Source: Bacteriovorax sp. | GTDB taxonomy: Bacteria; Bdellovibrionota; Bacteriovoracia; Bacteriovoracales; Bacteriovoracaceae | Assembly: GCA_014376445.1 (NCBI GenBank) | Contig: JACMRM010000265.1 | Coordinates: 1 to 49,244 of the forward strand | Direction of reading: 5' to 3' | Length of the DNA stretch: 49,244 nt | Part shown: positions 1-8,207 of the stretch, piece after piece | Layout: each line of letters begins with the position of its first letter | Position numbering within the stretch: the first letter of the stretch is position 1 | Notes under the pieces: model-generated | Databases searched by the model: none | Told to the model about the DNA's origin: nothing | What the model saw: only the letters and a program-made list of their open reading frames with translations | Position numbers and translations under genes: made by a program

Positions 1-2
1 GT

Positions 3-476
3 GCTTTCGATATGATCGAGCGTGGCGGATCTTATTACATTAAAAAACCGGCACCAGCTGTTGCTGCTCCACAAATCCAGGCTCCAATCCAGCAACGCAA
101 ACAGCAGCAGCCACCAGTTCAAAAACCGCAGCAGGAAAAAACATTTACTGTCGAAACGCTAAAACCAGGTCAACAACAAGGAGTGGAGGAACAAGTTTCA
201 ATTGAAGATCGAATTAATTTTCATGATCAGAAAAAAATTCCAACTACTCAGACTGGAAAAACAAAAAATGCAAAAGTTGATGAACGTCTGATTGAGATTA
301 ATCAGAATCTTGCTTTTTATTGTATGAAGCACAGAAAAGATCTGGCCTTTGGCGGAGATGAAGCGAAATGTATGAGCTTTGTTAATCATACGATGAATGC
401 TTGCCAAAAAATTCATCATATAGTGAATTCAAAATTACTAAGCTGTATTCAGGCAAAACTAAAAAGCAGGCAGTAA
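3..476 (+). CDS. Unknown protein, C-terminal part (cut by window start)
   Basis: The reading frame is open to the first base of the window, so the gene probably begins upstream and only its C-terminal part is present; an in-frame ATG at 12 could be internal. What can be seen is a low-complexity stretch rich in Pro, Gln and Ala (about residues 15-60), then a charged linker and a helical region of about 70 residues with three cysteines. No family is recognised. The stop lies one base before the ATG of the DTW-domain gene, so the two are probably co-transcribed. The Pro/Gln-rich linker is typical of a flexible tether between domains, but no function can be assigned. Confidence 0.6.
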   Translation, partial: AFDMIERGGSYYIKKPAPAVAAPQIQAPIQQRKQQQPPVQKPQQEKTFTVETLKPGQQQGVEEQVSIEDRINFHDQKKIPTTQTGKTKNAKVDERLIEINQNLAFYCMKHRKDLAFGGDEAKCMSFVNHTMNACQKIHHIVNSKLLSCIQAKLKSRQ

Positions 477-477
477 A

Positions 478-1128
478 ATGGAACAAGCTAATTTTGACTA
501 TATTCTGGCCAGTGAAGGTCGTGCATTCTGCCCGGAGTGCGAATTTTTAAAGTCACGCTGTCTATGCGACACTTTAAAAAATGTTGCAAATAAAATTCAT
601 CTGATTGTTCTTCAGCATCCGAGTGAAAGCAAACATCCGCTCAACACGGTCAGAATTATGAAAAAAAGCTTTAGAGAGATGACTGTAATGACCGGTGAAG
701 ATTTTACCAGTGATTTAAAACTTAATACTATTTTATGTAATACTGATAATGAATGTGCACTCTTATATCCAGGTAGCGATTCAAAAGTCCTGGATAAAAA
801 TTACGAAAGACATAAACTCACCCACTTAATTCTTATTGATGGAACGTGGAGAAAAGCAAAAAAAATTTTCATGCTTTCAAAAAATCTTCAGACACTTCCA
901 TCACTAAAGCTCGCGCCTACAGAGCATTCTGATTACAGAATCAGGAAATCGCCTAATGAAAGTGCACTTTCAACTCTTGAAGCGACAGTTGAGGCCCTGC
1001 ATTTTCTCGAGCCTGAACTCAATACAGCATCAGCGACAACATCTTTTCAGAAGATGATTGATCTGCAGATAAAAAAAATGGGAAGAGAAGTTTATCAGAC
1101 AAATTATCTGGACAAAAAAAAGGAGTAG
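478..1128 (+). CDS. DTW-domain protein, probable tRNA-uridine aminocarboxypropyltransferase
   Basis: This is a 216-aa DTW-domain protein. In the characterised family members (E. coli YfiP/TapT) the enzyme transfers the 3-amino-3-carboxypropyl group of S-adenosylmethionine to U47 of tRNA. The sequence shows the family signature DGTW at residues 121-124, and an N-terminal cysteine cluster (C-x2-C-x6-C-x-C) expected to bind zinc. The C-terminal half has the conserved R-K-S-P and S-T-L-E-A segments. The length matches the family. It follows the preceding gene by one base, and its stop codon lies inside the left arm of the terminator at 1121-1140. Family assignment is firm; the exact tRNA target is inferred from homologues. 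Confidence 0.88.
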   Translation: MEQANFDYILASEGRAFCPECEFLKSRCLCDTLKNVANKIHLIVLQHPSESKHPLNTVRIMKKSFREMTVMTGEDFTSDLKLNTILCNTDNECALLYPGSDSKVLDKNYERHKLTHLILIDGTWRKAKKIFMLSKNLQTLPSLKLAPTEHSDYRIRKSPNESALSTLEATVEALHFLEPELNTASATTSFQKMIDLQIKKMGREVYQTNYLDKKKE

Positions 1129-1145
1129 CAAGCTACTCCTTTTAT
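1121..1145. terminator. Bidirectional intrinsic terminator
   Basis: The arms aggagtagc (1121-1129) and gctactcct (1132-1140) form a near-perfect hairpin. A run of seven A lies on the left and a T-rich stretch on the right, so it can act on both strands. It sits between the convergent DTW-domain and HiPIP genes and overlaps the DTW stop codon (1126-1128). Confidence 0.85.
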
Positions 1146-1165
1146 ATAAAAAAATTCAAAAAAAA

Positions 1166-1525
1166 TTATCTGGCAGCATAAGACTTGCACCATCCGCAAT
1201 TCGTAACCCATTTCATTCCCATCATCGTGCATGGAGCGTATCCGCCTTCACCTTTCTTATCGTTATAGTATTTGCAATTCGCGCAGTTTTGTCCTGGCTT
1301 ATGTTTTGGATTAGTAGAAGTTTTTCCATCCTCTACGTAATCTAATCCCTTCGCCATACCAACACCAACTACTGCAACTGGTTTTCCAGCTGGTGCAGTT
1401 GCAGGACAACCAGCTGAGGGAGCTGCTTCTGCATTTCCGATTGCTTTAAGTGCAAAGGGAACAACGACTGCTGCTGTAACGGCCATTTTAAAAAACGAGC
1501 GACGATCTAAGCTTTTTTCATCCAT
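1166..1525 (-). CDS. High-potential iron-sulfur protein (HiPIP), TAT-exported
   Basis: This small periplasmic electron carrier holds one [4Fe-4S] cluster. The N-terminus has a twin-arginine signal (DRRSFFK, then a hydrophobic Ala/Val stretch ending in AEAA). The mature part has the cysteine spacing C-x2-C-x14-C-x13-C and the terminal GWCxxY typical of the family. The frame can be extended to a TTG at 1537, but GGAG at 1532-1535 lies just upstream of ATG 1525, so 1525 (119 aa) is the better start. HiPIPs usually shuttle electrons from the bc1 complex to a terminal oxidase or reductase; the partner here is unknown. TatC, needed to export it, is encoded at 38.3-39.0 kb. Confidence 0.92.
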   Translation of the reverse strand: MDEKSLDRRSFFKMAVTAAVVVPFALKAIGNAEAAPSAGCPATAPAGKPVAVVGVGMAKGLDYVEDGKTSTNPKHKPGQNCANCKYYNDKKGEGGYAPCTMMGMKWVTNCGWCKSYAAR

Positions 1526-1718
1526 ATATATCTCCAATTAGTTTTGATGTGCAGACATTTTAGCATGAGTCTTCTCGGAAGAACTATCATTTTCTTAATC
1601 ATTATGGTTACTTATCGTCAAACAAGTGTTTTGGCCTTCAAACACATATAAGCGTCAAATTTCTTTAAAAAGCACAATAACTTTGATACTACAGCAGCTA
1701 ATTAAGATGAGGAATTTC

Positions 1719-2189
1719 ATGGAACAAGTTACGACCATCGAGCCCAATGAATATTATTTTGAGAGCACTCAAGATATTTTAGTGGAAGTTTTCCCTAGTT
1801 ACGTTCCGGAGAGATCATCGCCGGAAAATAATCAGTATTTTTACTCTTACAGAATTAAAATCACTAACAATGGCGACAGCGCTTGTCGCGTTATCCACCG
1901 CCATTGGAAAATCAAAGATGGGAATGGAAAAGTTTACGACGTTCAGGGCTCCGGCGTTGTAGGTGAGCAACCTATGTTAAAATCGGGTGAACATTTCGAA
2001 TACACAAGTTTCTGCCCGCTGCACTCTCCGTATGGGAACATGCGTGGAAAATATCAAATGATTGATGAATTCGGAAACCGCTTCTGGATCACTGTCCCTG
2101 TATTTTTTTTCAGACCTCCGAAAGAGATGATGGAAAGATTTGCACAGGAAAATGACAACGAGCCCACTGAACCAACTATTATTCAGTAA
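1719..2189 (+). CDS. apaG: ApaG-domain protein
   Basis: ApaG proteins are about 125-aa single fibronectin-III-like domains linked by genetics to Co2+/Mg2+ homeostasis, and similar to the domain of some F-box proteins; the biochemical role is not settled. Recognisable segments are the strand S-Y-R-I-K-I-T-N, the R-H-W-x-I-x-D-G-N-G block, the G-x-G-V-V-G-E-Q-P motif and the C-P-L-H-S-P-x-G-x-M-x-G-x-Y block near the end. The frame is open back to an ATG at 1626, but ATG 1719 is preceded by a good Shine-Dalgarno (gatgagga, 1705-1712) and gives a 156-aa protein close to the family size. A C-terminal tail of about 25 charged residues is extra. It appears to be a single-gene unit. Confidence 0.88.
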   Translation: MEQVTTIEPNEYYFESTQDILVEVFPSYVPERSSPENNQYFYSYRIKITNNGDSACRVIHRHWKIKDGNGKVYDVQGSGVVGEQPMLKSGEHFEYTSFCPLHSPYGNMRGKYQMIDEFGNRFWITVPVFFFRPPKEMMERFAQENDNEPTEPTIIQ

Positions 2190-2229
2190 TCGCTTTAAAA
2201 AACTTTTCAAGGCACATGGCCTTTCGTTA

Positions 2230-2257
2230 CCATAAATAATCTTTAGATTATTTATGG
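2230..2257 (+). promoter_or_regulatory. Perfect inverted repeat covering the Shine-Dalgarno of the ABC operon
   Basis: Two 12-bp arms (ccataaataatc at 2230-2241 and its exact complement at 2246-2257) flank a 4-base loop. The right arm ends in the GG of the ribosome binding site GGAG (2256-2259), seven bases before ATG 2267. As RNA this would be a hairpin that buries the ribosome site; as DNA it would be a palindromic operator. There is no U-tract after it, so it is not an ordinary terminator. Confidence 0.6.
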
Positions 2258-2266
2258 AGAAAACCT

Positions 2267-3040
2267 ATGAAACGTTTTTTAGTTCTTCTTGCTATGGCCA
2301 TATTTTTTTCATCAAATCTTTCTGCTCTTGATTTAGACGCCGTTAAAAAAGCAGGAACATTAAGAGTTGCTGTTGATACAACTTACCCTCCAATGGAATT
2401 TGAAGGAAAGGATGGAAAAATAGTAGGGCTTGATGTCGATCTGGCAAAAGCTCTAGCAGACGTTTTAAAAGTTAAAGCTGAATTCGTTGTTATGCCTTGG
2501 GATGGAATTTTGGCCGGCCTGCAGTCAAATCGTTATGATATTATTATGTCATCAATGAACGTAACTCCGGAAAGAGCAGCTCAGGTAAATTTTGTTCCGT
2601 ACTTAACGATGGGTCAGGTTTTCGTTGTAAAAAAATCTTCTAAACCAGTTGCTTCAGATAAAGATCTTGCAGGAAGAACAGTTGCAGTTCAGGTTGATAC
2701 AACCTCATTCAACGCTGTTGAAGCGATTCAAAAATCAGGTGTAAAAATTAAGGGCATCAAAACTTTTCCAGGAGCAACTGAAACATTTAGTGCGCTCAAA
2801 GCGAACCAGGCCGACGTTATCGTGACTGATGAAGCAGTCGGACGATACTACACCGGGCTTGATGCAAGTTCGTTCATGGTTTCTGGAAATGCTATAAAGC
2901 CTGAGCCGATTGGAATTGCTGTTAAAAAAACTGATAAAAATTTATTAAAAGCATTAGAAGACGCAGTGAAGACGATCAAGTCAAACGGTACGTATACAAA
3001 AGTTTACAAGGAATGGCTGAAAACAGCTCCGACTTTATAG
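2267..3040 (+). CDS. Amino-acid ABC transporter, periplasmic binding protein
   Basis: This family-3 solute-binding protein (SBP_bac_3; HisJ/GlnH/ArtJ type) captures a polar amino acid in the periplasm and delivers it to the permease. A signal peptide covers residues 1-20 (cleavage near SALD). The mature protein shows Y-P-P-M-E-F, G-x-D-V-D-L-A-K-A, the W-D-G-I-L-A-G-L-Q block, M-S-S-M-N-V-T-P-E-R and A-V-Q-V-D-T-T, all characteristic of the family. The length of 257 aa is normal. GGAG lies 7 bases before the ATG. The permease starts at the next base and the ATPase follows, so the three form one operon. The exact substrate cannot be read from the sequence; the presumed target of control is the inverted repeat at 2230-2257. 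Confidence 0.93.
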   Translation: MKRFLVLLAMAIFFSSNLSALDLDAVKKAGTLRVAVDTTYPPMEFEGKDGKIVGLDVDLAKALADVLKVKAEFVVMPWDGILAGLQSNRYDIIMSSMNVTPERAAQVNFVPYLTMGQVFVVKKSSKPVASDKDLAGRTVAVQVDTTSFNAVEAIQKSGVKIKGIKTFPGATETFSALKANQADVIVTDEAVGRYYTGLDASSFMVSGNAIKPEPIGIAVKKTDKNLLKALEDAVKTIKSNGTYTKVYKEWLKTAPTL

Positions 3041-3733
3041 ATGGGATCTGAATTAAGTTTTTGGGCATTCTCGCAGACCATCATCATTCCACGTTTAGCG
3101 GAAGGGATTGTTGTCACGCTGAAACTCACACTGATCAGTGGAATTTGCGGATTGATTCTAGGCATGATTTTAGCTTTGATGAGGATTTCGAAATTCAAAG
3201 TTCTGAGCTGGTTCTCACTTCTATACATCACACTTTTTCGTGGAACTCCCCTTTTGCTTCAGATTCTTTTTATCTACTTTGCGCTTCCAACAATCTTTGA
3301 AGCGTACAACATCAATATGGTTCTTGATTCATTTTCAGCAGGGATTTTGGCACTGTCACTTAACAGCGCAGCTTACCTGGCAGAAATTTATCGCGCGGGA
3401 ATTTTATCTATTCCCAAAGGGCAAACAGAAGCTGCCAGAGCTCTGGGGCTTTCACGCCATCAGACAATGTACAAAATTATTATCCCACAAACTTACAGAA
3501 GAATTATTCCACCGGTGGTGAATGAGCTTTCAGCACTAACAAAAGAGACATCACTTGTTTCTGTTATTTCTTTAAGTGAGCTTCTGTATGTCACTCAAAG
3601 AATCGGTTCAAAATATTTAAGGGTGTGGGAAGTTTATATCTGGGCTGCACTTGGGTATCTTATTATTGTCATCGCTCTCAGCATTTTTGCCAGCAGGCTG
3701 GAAAAACACCTTGAACAAAAAGGAGGTGCTTGA
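3041..3733 (+). CDS. Amino-acid ABC transporter permease (HisM/GlnP family)
   Basis: This inner-membrane subunit forms the translocation path of a polar amino-acid importer, usually as a dimer. It is 230 aa with about five membrane spans. It contains the [11 protein letters not shown] family segment and the EAA coupling loop (E-A-A-R-A-L-G-L-S at about residues 130-138), which contacts the ATPase. It starts directly after the binding-protein stop with no clear Shine-Dalgarno of its own, which suggests translational coupling. Its stop overlaps the ATPase start (TGATG), and the AGGAGG for the ATPase lies in its last codons. Confidence 0.92.
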   Translation: MGSELSFWAFSQTIIIPRLAEGIVVTLKLTLISGICGLILGMILALMRISKFKVLSWFSLLYITLFRGTPLLLQILFIYFALPTIFEAYNINMVLDSFSAGILALSLNSAAYLAEIYRAGILSIPKGQTEAARALGLSRHQTMYKIIIPQTYRRIIPPVVNELSALTKETSLVSVISLSELLYVTQRIGSKYLRVWEVYIWAALGYLIIVIALSIFASRLEKHLEQKGGA

Positions 3734-4476
3734 TGCAATCGAATGAAGTGATTTTAAAAATCTCTCATCTCTCAAAATTTTTCGGACAGAACGAAGTTTT
3801 AAAAGATATTTCAACTGAAATCACTAAAGGTGAAGTTGTCGTTATTATCGGACCTTCAGGATCTGGAAAATCGACATTTCTTCGCTGTATAAATTATCTG
3901 GAGCTTCCGACCAGCGGTGAAATTAATTTTAAAGGACAGATTTTATCTCATAGCACTAAAGAATATGTGCTGGATGTTTACCGCGCAAATATTGGAATGG
4001 TTTTCCAGAATTTTAATCTCTTTCCTCACCTCACGGTTTTAGAAAATATTACACTGGCCCCGACTCTCGTTTGTAAGGTGACTCATGAAGAAGCTCTTCT
4101 TCGTGCGACTGAACTTTTAAAAAATGTAGGCCTCTCTGAAAAAACTCATGCATATCCAAGAGATCTTTCTGGCGGACAACAACAACGTGTAGCGATTGCA
4201 CGCGCTCTTGCGATGAAACCAGATGTAATGCTCTTTGATGAAGCAACTTCTGCTCTTGATCCGGAACTCGTCGGAGAAGTTTTAAAAGTCATGCGCGATC
4301 TTGCTCATACTGGAATGACGATGGTGATTGTCACTCACGAAATGGATTTTGCCCGCGAAGTCAGTGACAGGGTTATCTTCATGGACAAGGGATTAATAAT
4401 TGAGCAAGGCACTCCACTAGAGATTTTTTCGGCCCCTAAAGAGAAGAGAACTATCGATTTCTTAAAGAAACTCTAA
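3733..4476 (+). CDS. Amino-acid ABC transporter ATP-binding protein (GlnQ/HisP family)
   Basis: This ATPase powers the importer encoded just upstream. It carries Walker [10 protein letters not shown] (about residues 40-48), the Q-loop ([10 protein letters not shown]), the ABC signature L-S-G-G-Q-Q-Q-R, Walker B with catalytic Glu ([13 protein letters not shown]) and the switch His in I-V-T-H-E-M. The length of 247 aa fits the family. A strong AGGAGG (3721-3726) precedes ATG 3733, which I prefer over the in-frame TTG at 3730. It is the last gene of the three-gene operon. Confidence 0.95.
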   Translation: MQSNEVILKISHLSKFFGQNEVLKDISTEITKGEVVVIIGPSGSGKSTFLRCINYLELPTSGEINFKGQILSHSTKEYVLDVYRANIGMVFQNFNLFPHLTVLENITLAPTLVCKVTHEEALLRATELLKNVGLSEKTHAYPRDLSGGQQQRVAIARALAMKPDVMLFDEATSALDPELVGEVLKVMRDLAHTGMTMVIVTHEMDFAREVSDRVIFMDKGLIIEQGTPLEIFSAPKEKRTIDFLKKL

Positions 4477-4521
4477 AACACTTCATTTTCAGAGGGAAAT
4501 CCACTTAATTTTTTCATGGTT

Positions 4522-4536
4522 TTACCGTTACGGTAA
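4522..4536 (+). promoter_or_regulatory. Small inverted repeat next to a start codon
   Basis: The arms ttaccg and cggtaa flank a 3-base loop and end two bases before ATG 4539. No Shine-Dalgarno is visible, so the element may belong to the promoter or operator, or the mRNA may have a very short leader. The role is unknown. Confidence 0.35.
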
Positions 4537-4538
4537 TT

Positions 4539-5723
4539 ATGAAAATAAAACTCATAATCGCAGTACTTCTGTGCTCATCTATGCTTTCGTCACAAACGTT
4601 TGCGATGGGTGCAAAAAGACCGGCGGCACCTTCTGCTCCAGCACGGCCGAAAGCACCGACAACTCCGGTTGTAACGAATCCATCACTCGATCCTACTCTC
4701 GATTTTGGTGCAGCTTTAACAACGGAAGATTATTTAAATAGTTCAGCAGAAGTTGGCCCGCAGATTGATGATGTCAAAAGTGATGATGAGCTTTCAGGTA
4801 AAGTGAGAGAAATGGTAAATGTCGACTCTGTCGATAAATGTTTTGATGATGATAAGGCCCACAATTATTTTGCTGATCAGATTGCGTATTACACTTCTGA
4901 AATGATGAATGATGTTCCGGCAAAAGTTGGGTTCGTTGGAAGTTCATATGGAACAAGTACGAATGACGATAAATATTTTCCAACATCGCTGATCAGACAT
5001 CCGCTTTGCAATTCAACTTCAGCAAATCTTTCATCAACAATTAAAAAAGTTCCGAGTCAGACAACGATTGATAAGCTGAATCGTTTTGCAATGACAGTGA
5101 ACGGTCTGCGCCAGAATGTTTTATACGGCGATGCTGATGCAAAAAAAGAATTGCTAAGCACATGGACGAAATTTTTCTCATGCCTTGCTTACTCTGAATC
5201 AATGAGTACTTCTGATTCATCGGCATCAAAAACTGTGGCCGCGAAAGTAGCGCCGGAAGGATATAGAAAACCTGCTGGAGTTGAGTTTTACGAAGATGCT
5301 AACCAGCCGGTAGCTTCAAGGTTAAATATCGGCATGTATCAGTTCACACCTGACTCTAACGGAAACATTCAACCTTGTATCAAAGCATGGAATGCACTTC
5401 ATACAGACAAAGCTTCATGCCAGGTGAATCCCAAGGCCTCTCAGTCAGAACTTATAAAAGTTTTTGGAAGCTCACTTCAAAGCTTCAATGCTTTTTGCGG
5501 AGTTCATAAATTAATCCAGACTTTTGCGATTCAAGTGAATACATCGAAAACGTCTGCGACTCACCCATTGAATTTATCAGGCGGAAAATTAAAACCGTAT
5601 GAGCAAAGATGTGTGACTCCGTATTTCTACAGCGGATGGGCCTATAATCATTTCGGGCCGTTTCAAAATTCTACAGGAAGTAATTTATCAGAACTGTTTA
5701 GTTGCATTGAGAGCAGTCACTGA
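4539..5723 (+). CDS. Secreted protein of unknown function
   Basis: This 394-aa exported protein has a signal peptide (residues 1-22, ending TFA-M) followed by a Pro/Ala-rich linker (about 25-50). It has eight or so cysteines in the mature part, compatible with disulfides in the periplasm or outside. No family is recognised with confidence. A central segment, with an S-C-L-A-Y-S-E-S stretch followed about 60 residues later by G-M-Y-Q-F-T-P, faintly recalls the Glu and the G-x-Y-Q-F motif of lysozyme-like transglycosylases, but this is only a resemblance. The next small gene starts inside its stop codon (TGATG). No Shine-Dalgarno is visible at the ATG. Confidence 0.75.
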   Translation: MKIKLIIAVLLCSSMLSSQTFAMGAKRPAAPSAPARPKAPTTPVVTNPSLDPTLDFGAALTTEDYLNSSAEVGPQIDDVKSDDELSGKVREMVNVDSVDKCFDDDKAHNYFADQIAYYTSEMMNDVPAKVGFVGSSYGTSTNDDKYFPTSLIRHPLCNSTSANLSSTIKKVPSQTTIDKLNRFAMTVNGLRQNVLYGDADAKKELLSTWTKFFSCLAYSESMSTSDSSASKTVAAKVAPEGYRKPAGVEFYEDANQPVASRLNIGMYQFTPDSNGNIQPCIKAWNALHTDKASCQVNPKASQSELIKVFGSSLQSFNAFCGVHKLIQTFAIQVNTSKTSATHPLNLSGGKLKPYEQRCVTPYFYSGWAYNHFGPFQNSTGSNLSELFSCIESSH

Positions 5724-6120
5724 TGCACGCTGTATTATATTTATTTCTACTTTCATTTTCAGTAAAATCTGAAGTCAACGTTGAAGATCTCGGAAAAATA
5801 TATGAAAAATTAACTCTGAAGATTTAGAAAAAATCTTATCTAATTTTCAATTTATGATGGCCATTGATGATGAAAAAATAAAGAACCTTCAAGTTCTAAT
5901 TAAAGGTTTTCCGGTTAAATATGAAGATCTGGTGACAGCACTCTTTTCTTACTACCTTGAGGCATTCACAAATTATAATAGCAAAGAAAAAACAATTGAT
6001 AGTTTTCTCGATAATTGTACTCATCTAAGTAAAGATGAAAAACAATTCATAAGAATTATCTTAATTATGGATTTCGATAAAAACAAAATCAAAGAAGCAG
6101 ATTCTATATTCGTTATGTAA
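5723..6120 (+). pseudogene. Small secreted protein gene broken by a frameshift
   Basis: An ATG overlapping the upstream stop (5723-5725) opens a frame that begins like a signal peptide (MHAVLYLFLLSFSV) and ends at a TAG at 5827 after 34 codons. The following open frame (to 6120), one base back in phase, has no good start of its own and is open through the junction. Adding one A to the A5 run at 5805-5809 joins them into a protein of about 132 aa that continues smoothly (E-K-I-N-S-E-D-L-E-K-I-L). I therefore read this as one gene with a 1-base deletion, or a sequencing error in a homopolymer. The 88-aa ORF at 5854-6120 alone is a poorer model. The family is unknown; the product is rich in Lys, Asp and Glu. 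Confidence 0.6.
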
Positions 6121-6125
6121 AATCT

Positions 6126-7223
6126 CTAATTGCATTGTGAGCAGTCAGCAGGATGTGAATGCTCTCTTTTATGGATGTCATGATAAACCTTATCCAATGT
6201 CCGTTTCATTTGCGCCCTGAATTTGATATCATGGTATTCCATTACGTTGGCACGAAGTTTCTGTCCGTCGATTTCTTCTTCAGTAATCACACTATCAAGA
6301 GCGATTTTGAATTCATTCTTTGAAAGCGTATTGATAAAACTCACACCATTTCCCTCAAGCCATTTTTTAAGTGTTGCCTGAAGAATAACTGGTCTTCCAG
6401 TTGCCAGAGATCCAAGGGCCATTGCCGGAAAATCTTCTGTATTAAAACTAATAAATGCACGAGAAGCTGCCATAACAGAAGCGTGTTCCCCACTACAACG
6501 GTTACCGAAAAATGCACTTTCAGGACAATCTTTTTTTAGCTCAGCAAGATGTTCATCAGGTCCGACGAACTGGAATTTGTAATGCCATTCACGCATCCAT
6601 GAAATAATATCCTGAGCATTTTTAATATTTAGGCCTTGTGATTCAATCAAAAAGAAATCGTGCTTAAACATGGTTTTTGGAAAAAGCGCATAATCGGAAA
6701 CGCGAAATGGTGGCGGCATAATTTCAGTTTTTGTTGTTATCTCACCTACGGCATGAAGTAGTTCGGCTCGAGACGACAAGACAAGTTCCGCGCTATTTAA
6801 AGTATTTTTTATCCATGATTTAACAAATGGAAAAAACATTTTTTGCAATAAAGTATTTTTTATTTTTCTTTCAATATCCAGGTCGTATAAATATGTGATC
6901 AGCTTCGTTTTTTCACATTTCTTAAAGCCTTGTGAAAAACCTTTTGAAACATTAATGATTAAATCATAGTCACATGAAACAAATAAGTTTTTAGCAAGCG
7001 AAGGAAGTTTATTCGAATGCTCGTAAAACTCTTCCTCATTTTTTACAATGTTGCTCAGATAAGTCGATTTGATCGAGCGCATTTCGATATGCCCCAGGAT
7101 CGCGCCTTTTTTATGAGCGAAACAATAAATTGACGCTTCAGGAAAAACTTCGCAAAGGTTTTCGATGATCTCAACATAGTGAGTTCTCTCTAATAAATAA
7201 TCACAGGTAATTGCTACTTTCAT
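6126..7223 (-). CDS. Glycosyltransferase, GT4-like (GT-B fold)
   Basis: This cytoplasmic 365-aa enzyme probably transfers a sugar to a surface polysaccharide or LPS. The C-terminal half has the GT4-type donor-binding block: F-F-G-N-R-C-S-G-E-H followed by A-S-R-A-F-I-S-F-N-T-E-D-F-P-A-M-A-L. That includes the Glu-containing loop and the G-R-P-V-I segment. The N-terminal half fits a GT-B Rossmann domain (Y-D-L-I-I-N-V-S-K-G). Its ATG overlaps the stop of the upstream UDP-glucuronate decarboxylase gene (ATGA), so the two are co-translated. That makes UDP-xylose, or another UDP sugar, a reasonable donor guess, though this is inferred from context. The C-terminus ends in an unusual His/Cys-rich tail. 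Confidence 0.82.
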   Translation of the reverse strand: MKVAITCDYLLERTHYVEIIENLCEVFPEASIYCFAHKKGAILGHIEMRSIKSTYLSNIVKNEEEFYEHSNKLPSLAKNLFVSCDYDLIINVSKGFSQGFKKCEKTKLITYLYDLDIERKIKNTLLQKMFFPFVKSWIKNTLNSAELVLSSRAELLHAVGEITTKTEIMPPPFRVSDYALFPKTMFKHDFFLIESQGLNIKNAQDIISWMREWHYKFQFVGPDEHLAELKKDCPESAFFGNRCSGEHASVMAASRAFISFNTEDFPAMALGSLATGRPVILQATLKKWLEGNGVSFINTLSKNEFKIALDSVITEEEIDGQKLRANVMEYHDIKFRAQMKRTLDKVYHDIHKREHSHPADCSQCN

Positions 7224-8191
7224 AAAGTTTTAAAATACTCCGCTGTCGCTCTGATTCCGTCTTCAAACTTTACGCTTGGTTTGTAATCTGAAATGGCCTG
7301 AAGTTTTCCAATGTTCGGTTTTCTTCTTTTTGGATCGTCTTTTGGCAACGGAAGGTAAATGATCTTTGACTTGCTTCCAAGAATTTTAATAATTAAATTA
7401 GCAGTCTCAAGCATTGTATACTCATCAGGGTTTCCGCAGTTAAATGGAGTGACATCATCACTCATCAAAACATTGTGGATGGCCTGGACTAAATCTGTTG
7501 AGTAACAAAAAGATCTGGTCTGAGTTCCGTCTCCGTAAACAGTCAGGTCCTCGCCTTTCATCGCTTGTGTGATGAAGTTCGGGATCACTCGACCATCGTT
7601 AGGACGCATGCGAGGTCCGTATGTATTAAAAATACGTACGATACGTGTATCAACTTTATATTTTGTATGAAAACTCATTGTCATCGCTTCAGCAAAGCGC
7701 TTCGATTCGTCATAACATGAACGCGGGCCGATTGGGTTTACATGACCGACATAATCTTCTGTCTGAGGATGAATTTCAGGGTCACCGTAAACTTCTGAAG
7801 TTGAAGCTTCAAGAAAACGTGCGTTTTTTTCTTTTGCAAGTTCTAAAAGCTTTAACGTTCCTTCCGAATTCACTCTCATTATTTCGATTGGGATTATAGC
7901 GAAGTCAATAGGCGACGCCGGGCTTGCCATTGAAAGAATATAATCAATTTTCTGATTTTTAAAATCTGGAAGTGATTCATAAACGTTCACATTGTGAAAC
8001 GTGAAGTTTTTATTTTTTGAAAGAAGATCAATGTTTGATTGTGAACCTGTGATAAAATTATCAAGGCCGATAACTTTTGCACCTAAGTTTAAATAGTGTT
8101 CACACAAAGTTGAAGGAACAAATCCTGCAGCTCCGGCAACCAGTACGCACTTACCTTCCATTGATGTGGGAAGTATAATTTTTTTACTCAT
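7220..8191 (-). CDS. UDP-glucuronate decarboxylase (UDP-xylose synthase)-like NAD-dependent SDR
   Basis: This is an extended short-chain dehydrogenase of 323 aa. Family members oxidise UDP-glucuronate at C4, decarboxylate it and reduce it to UDP-xylose. Features are the N-terminal Rossmann motif (G-A-A-G-F-V), L-D-N-F-I-T-G-S at the adenosine pocket, T-S-E-V-Y-G-D-P, the catalytic Y-D-E-S-K (YxxxK), R-I-F-N-T-Y-G-P-R-M and the C-terminal D-D-P-K-R-R-K-P block that marks the UXS group. One oddity is that the third glycine of GxxGxxG is replaced by proline (GFVP). It follows the EamA transporter gene by 16 bases with AGGAG before the ATG, and overlaps the glycosyltransferase start. Confidence 0.88.
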   Translation of the reverse strand: MSKKIILPTSMEGKCVLVAGAAGFVPSTLCEHYLNLGAKVIGLDNFITGSQSNIDLLSKNKNFTFHNVNVYESLPDFKNQKIDYILSMASPASPIDFAIIPIEIMRVNSEGTLKLLELAKEKNARFLEASTSEVYGDPEIHPQTEDYVGHVNPIGPRSCYDESKRFAEAMTMSFHTKYKVDTRIVRIFNTYGPRMRPNDGRVIPNFITQAMKGEDLTVYGDGTQTRSFCYSTDLVQAIHNVLMSDDVTPFNCGNPDEYTMLETANLIIKILGSKSKIIYLPLPKDDPKRRKPNIGKLQAISDYKPSVKFEDGIRATAEYFKTL

Positions 8192-8207
8192 ATTAATAAA
8201 ACTCCTG

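Noticed and set aside
4049-4246. Minus-strand ORF opposite the ABC ATPase gene
   Set aside because: Shadow of a clear ABC ATPase with all motifs intact.
5805-5809. Programmed -1 frameshift in the small secreted gene
   Set aside because: The A-run is short and followed by TTAAC; no classic slippery heptamer or downstream stem-loop was found, so a simple lesion is more likely.
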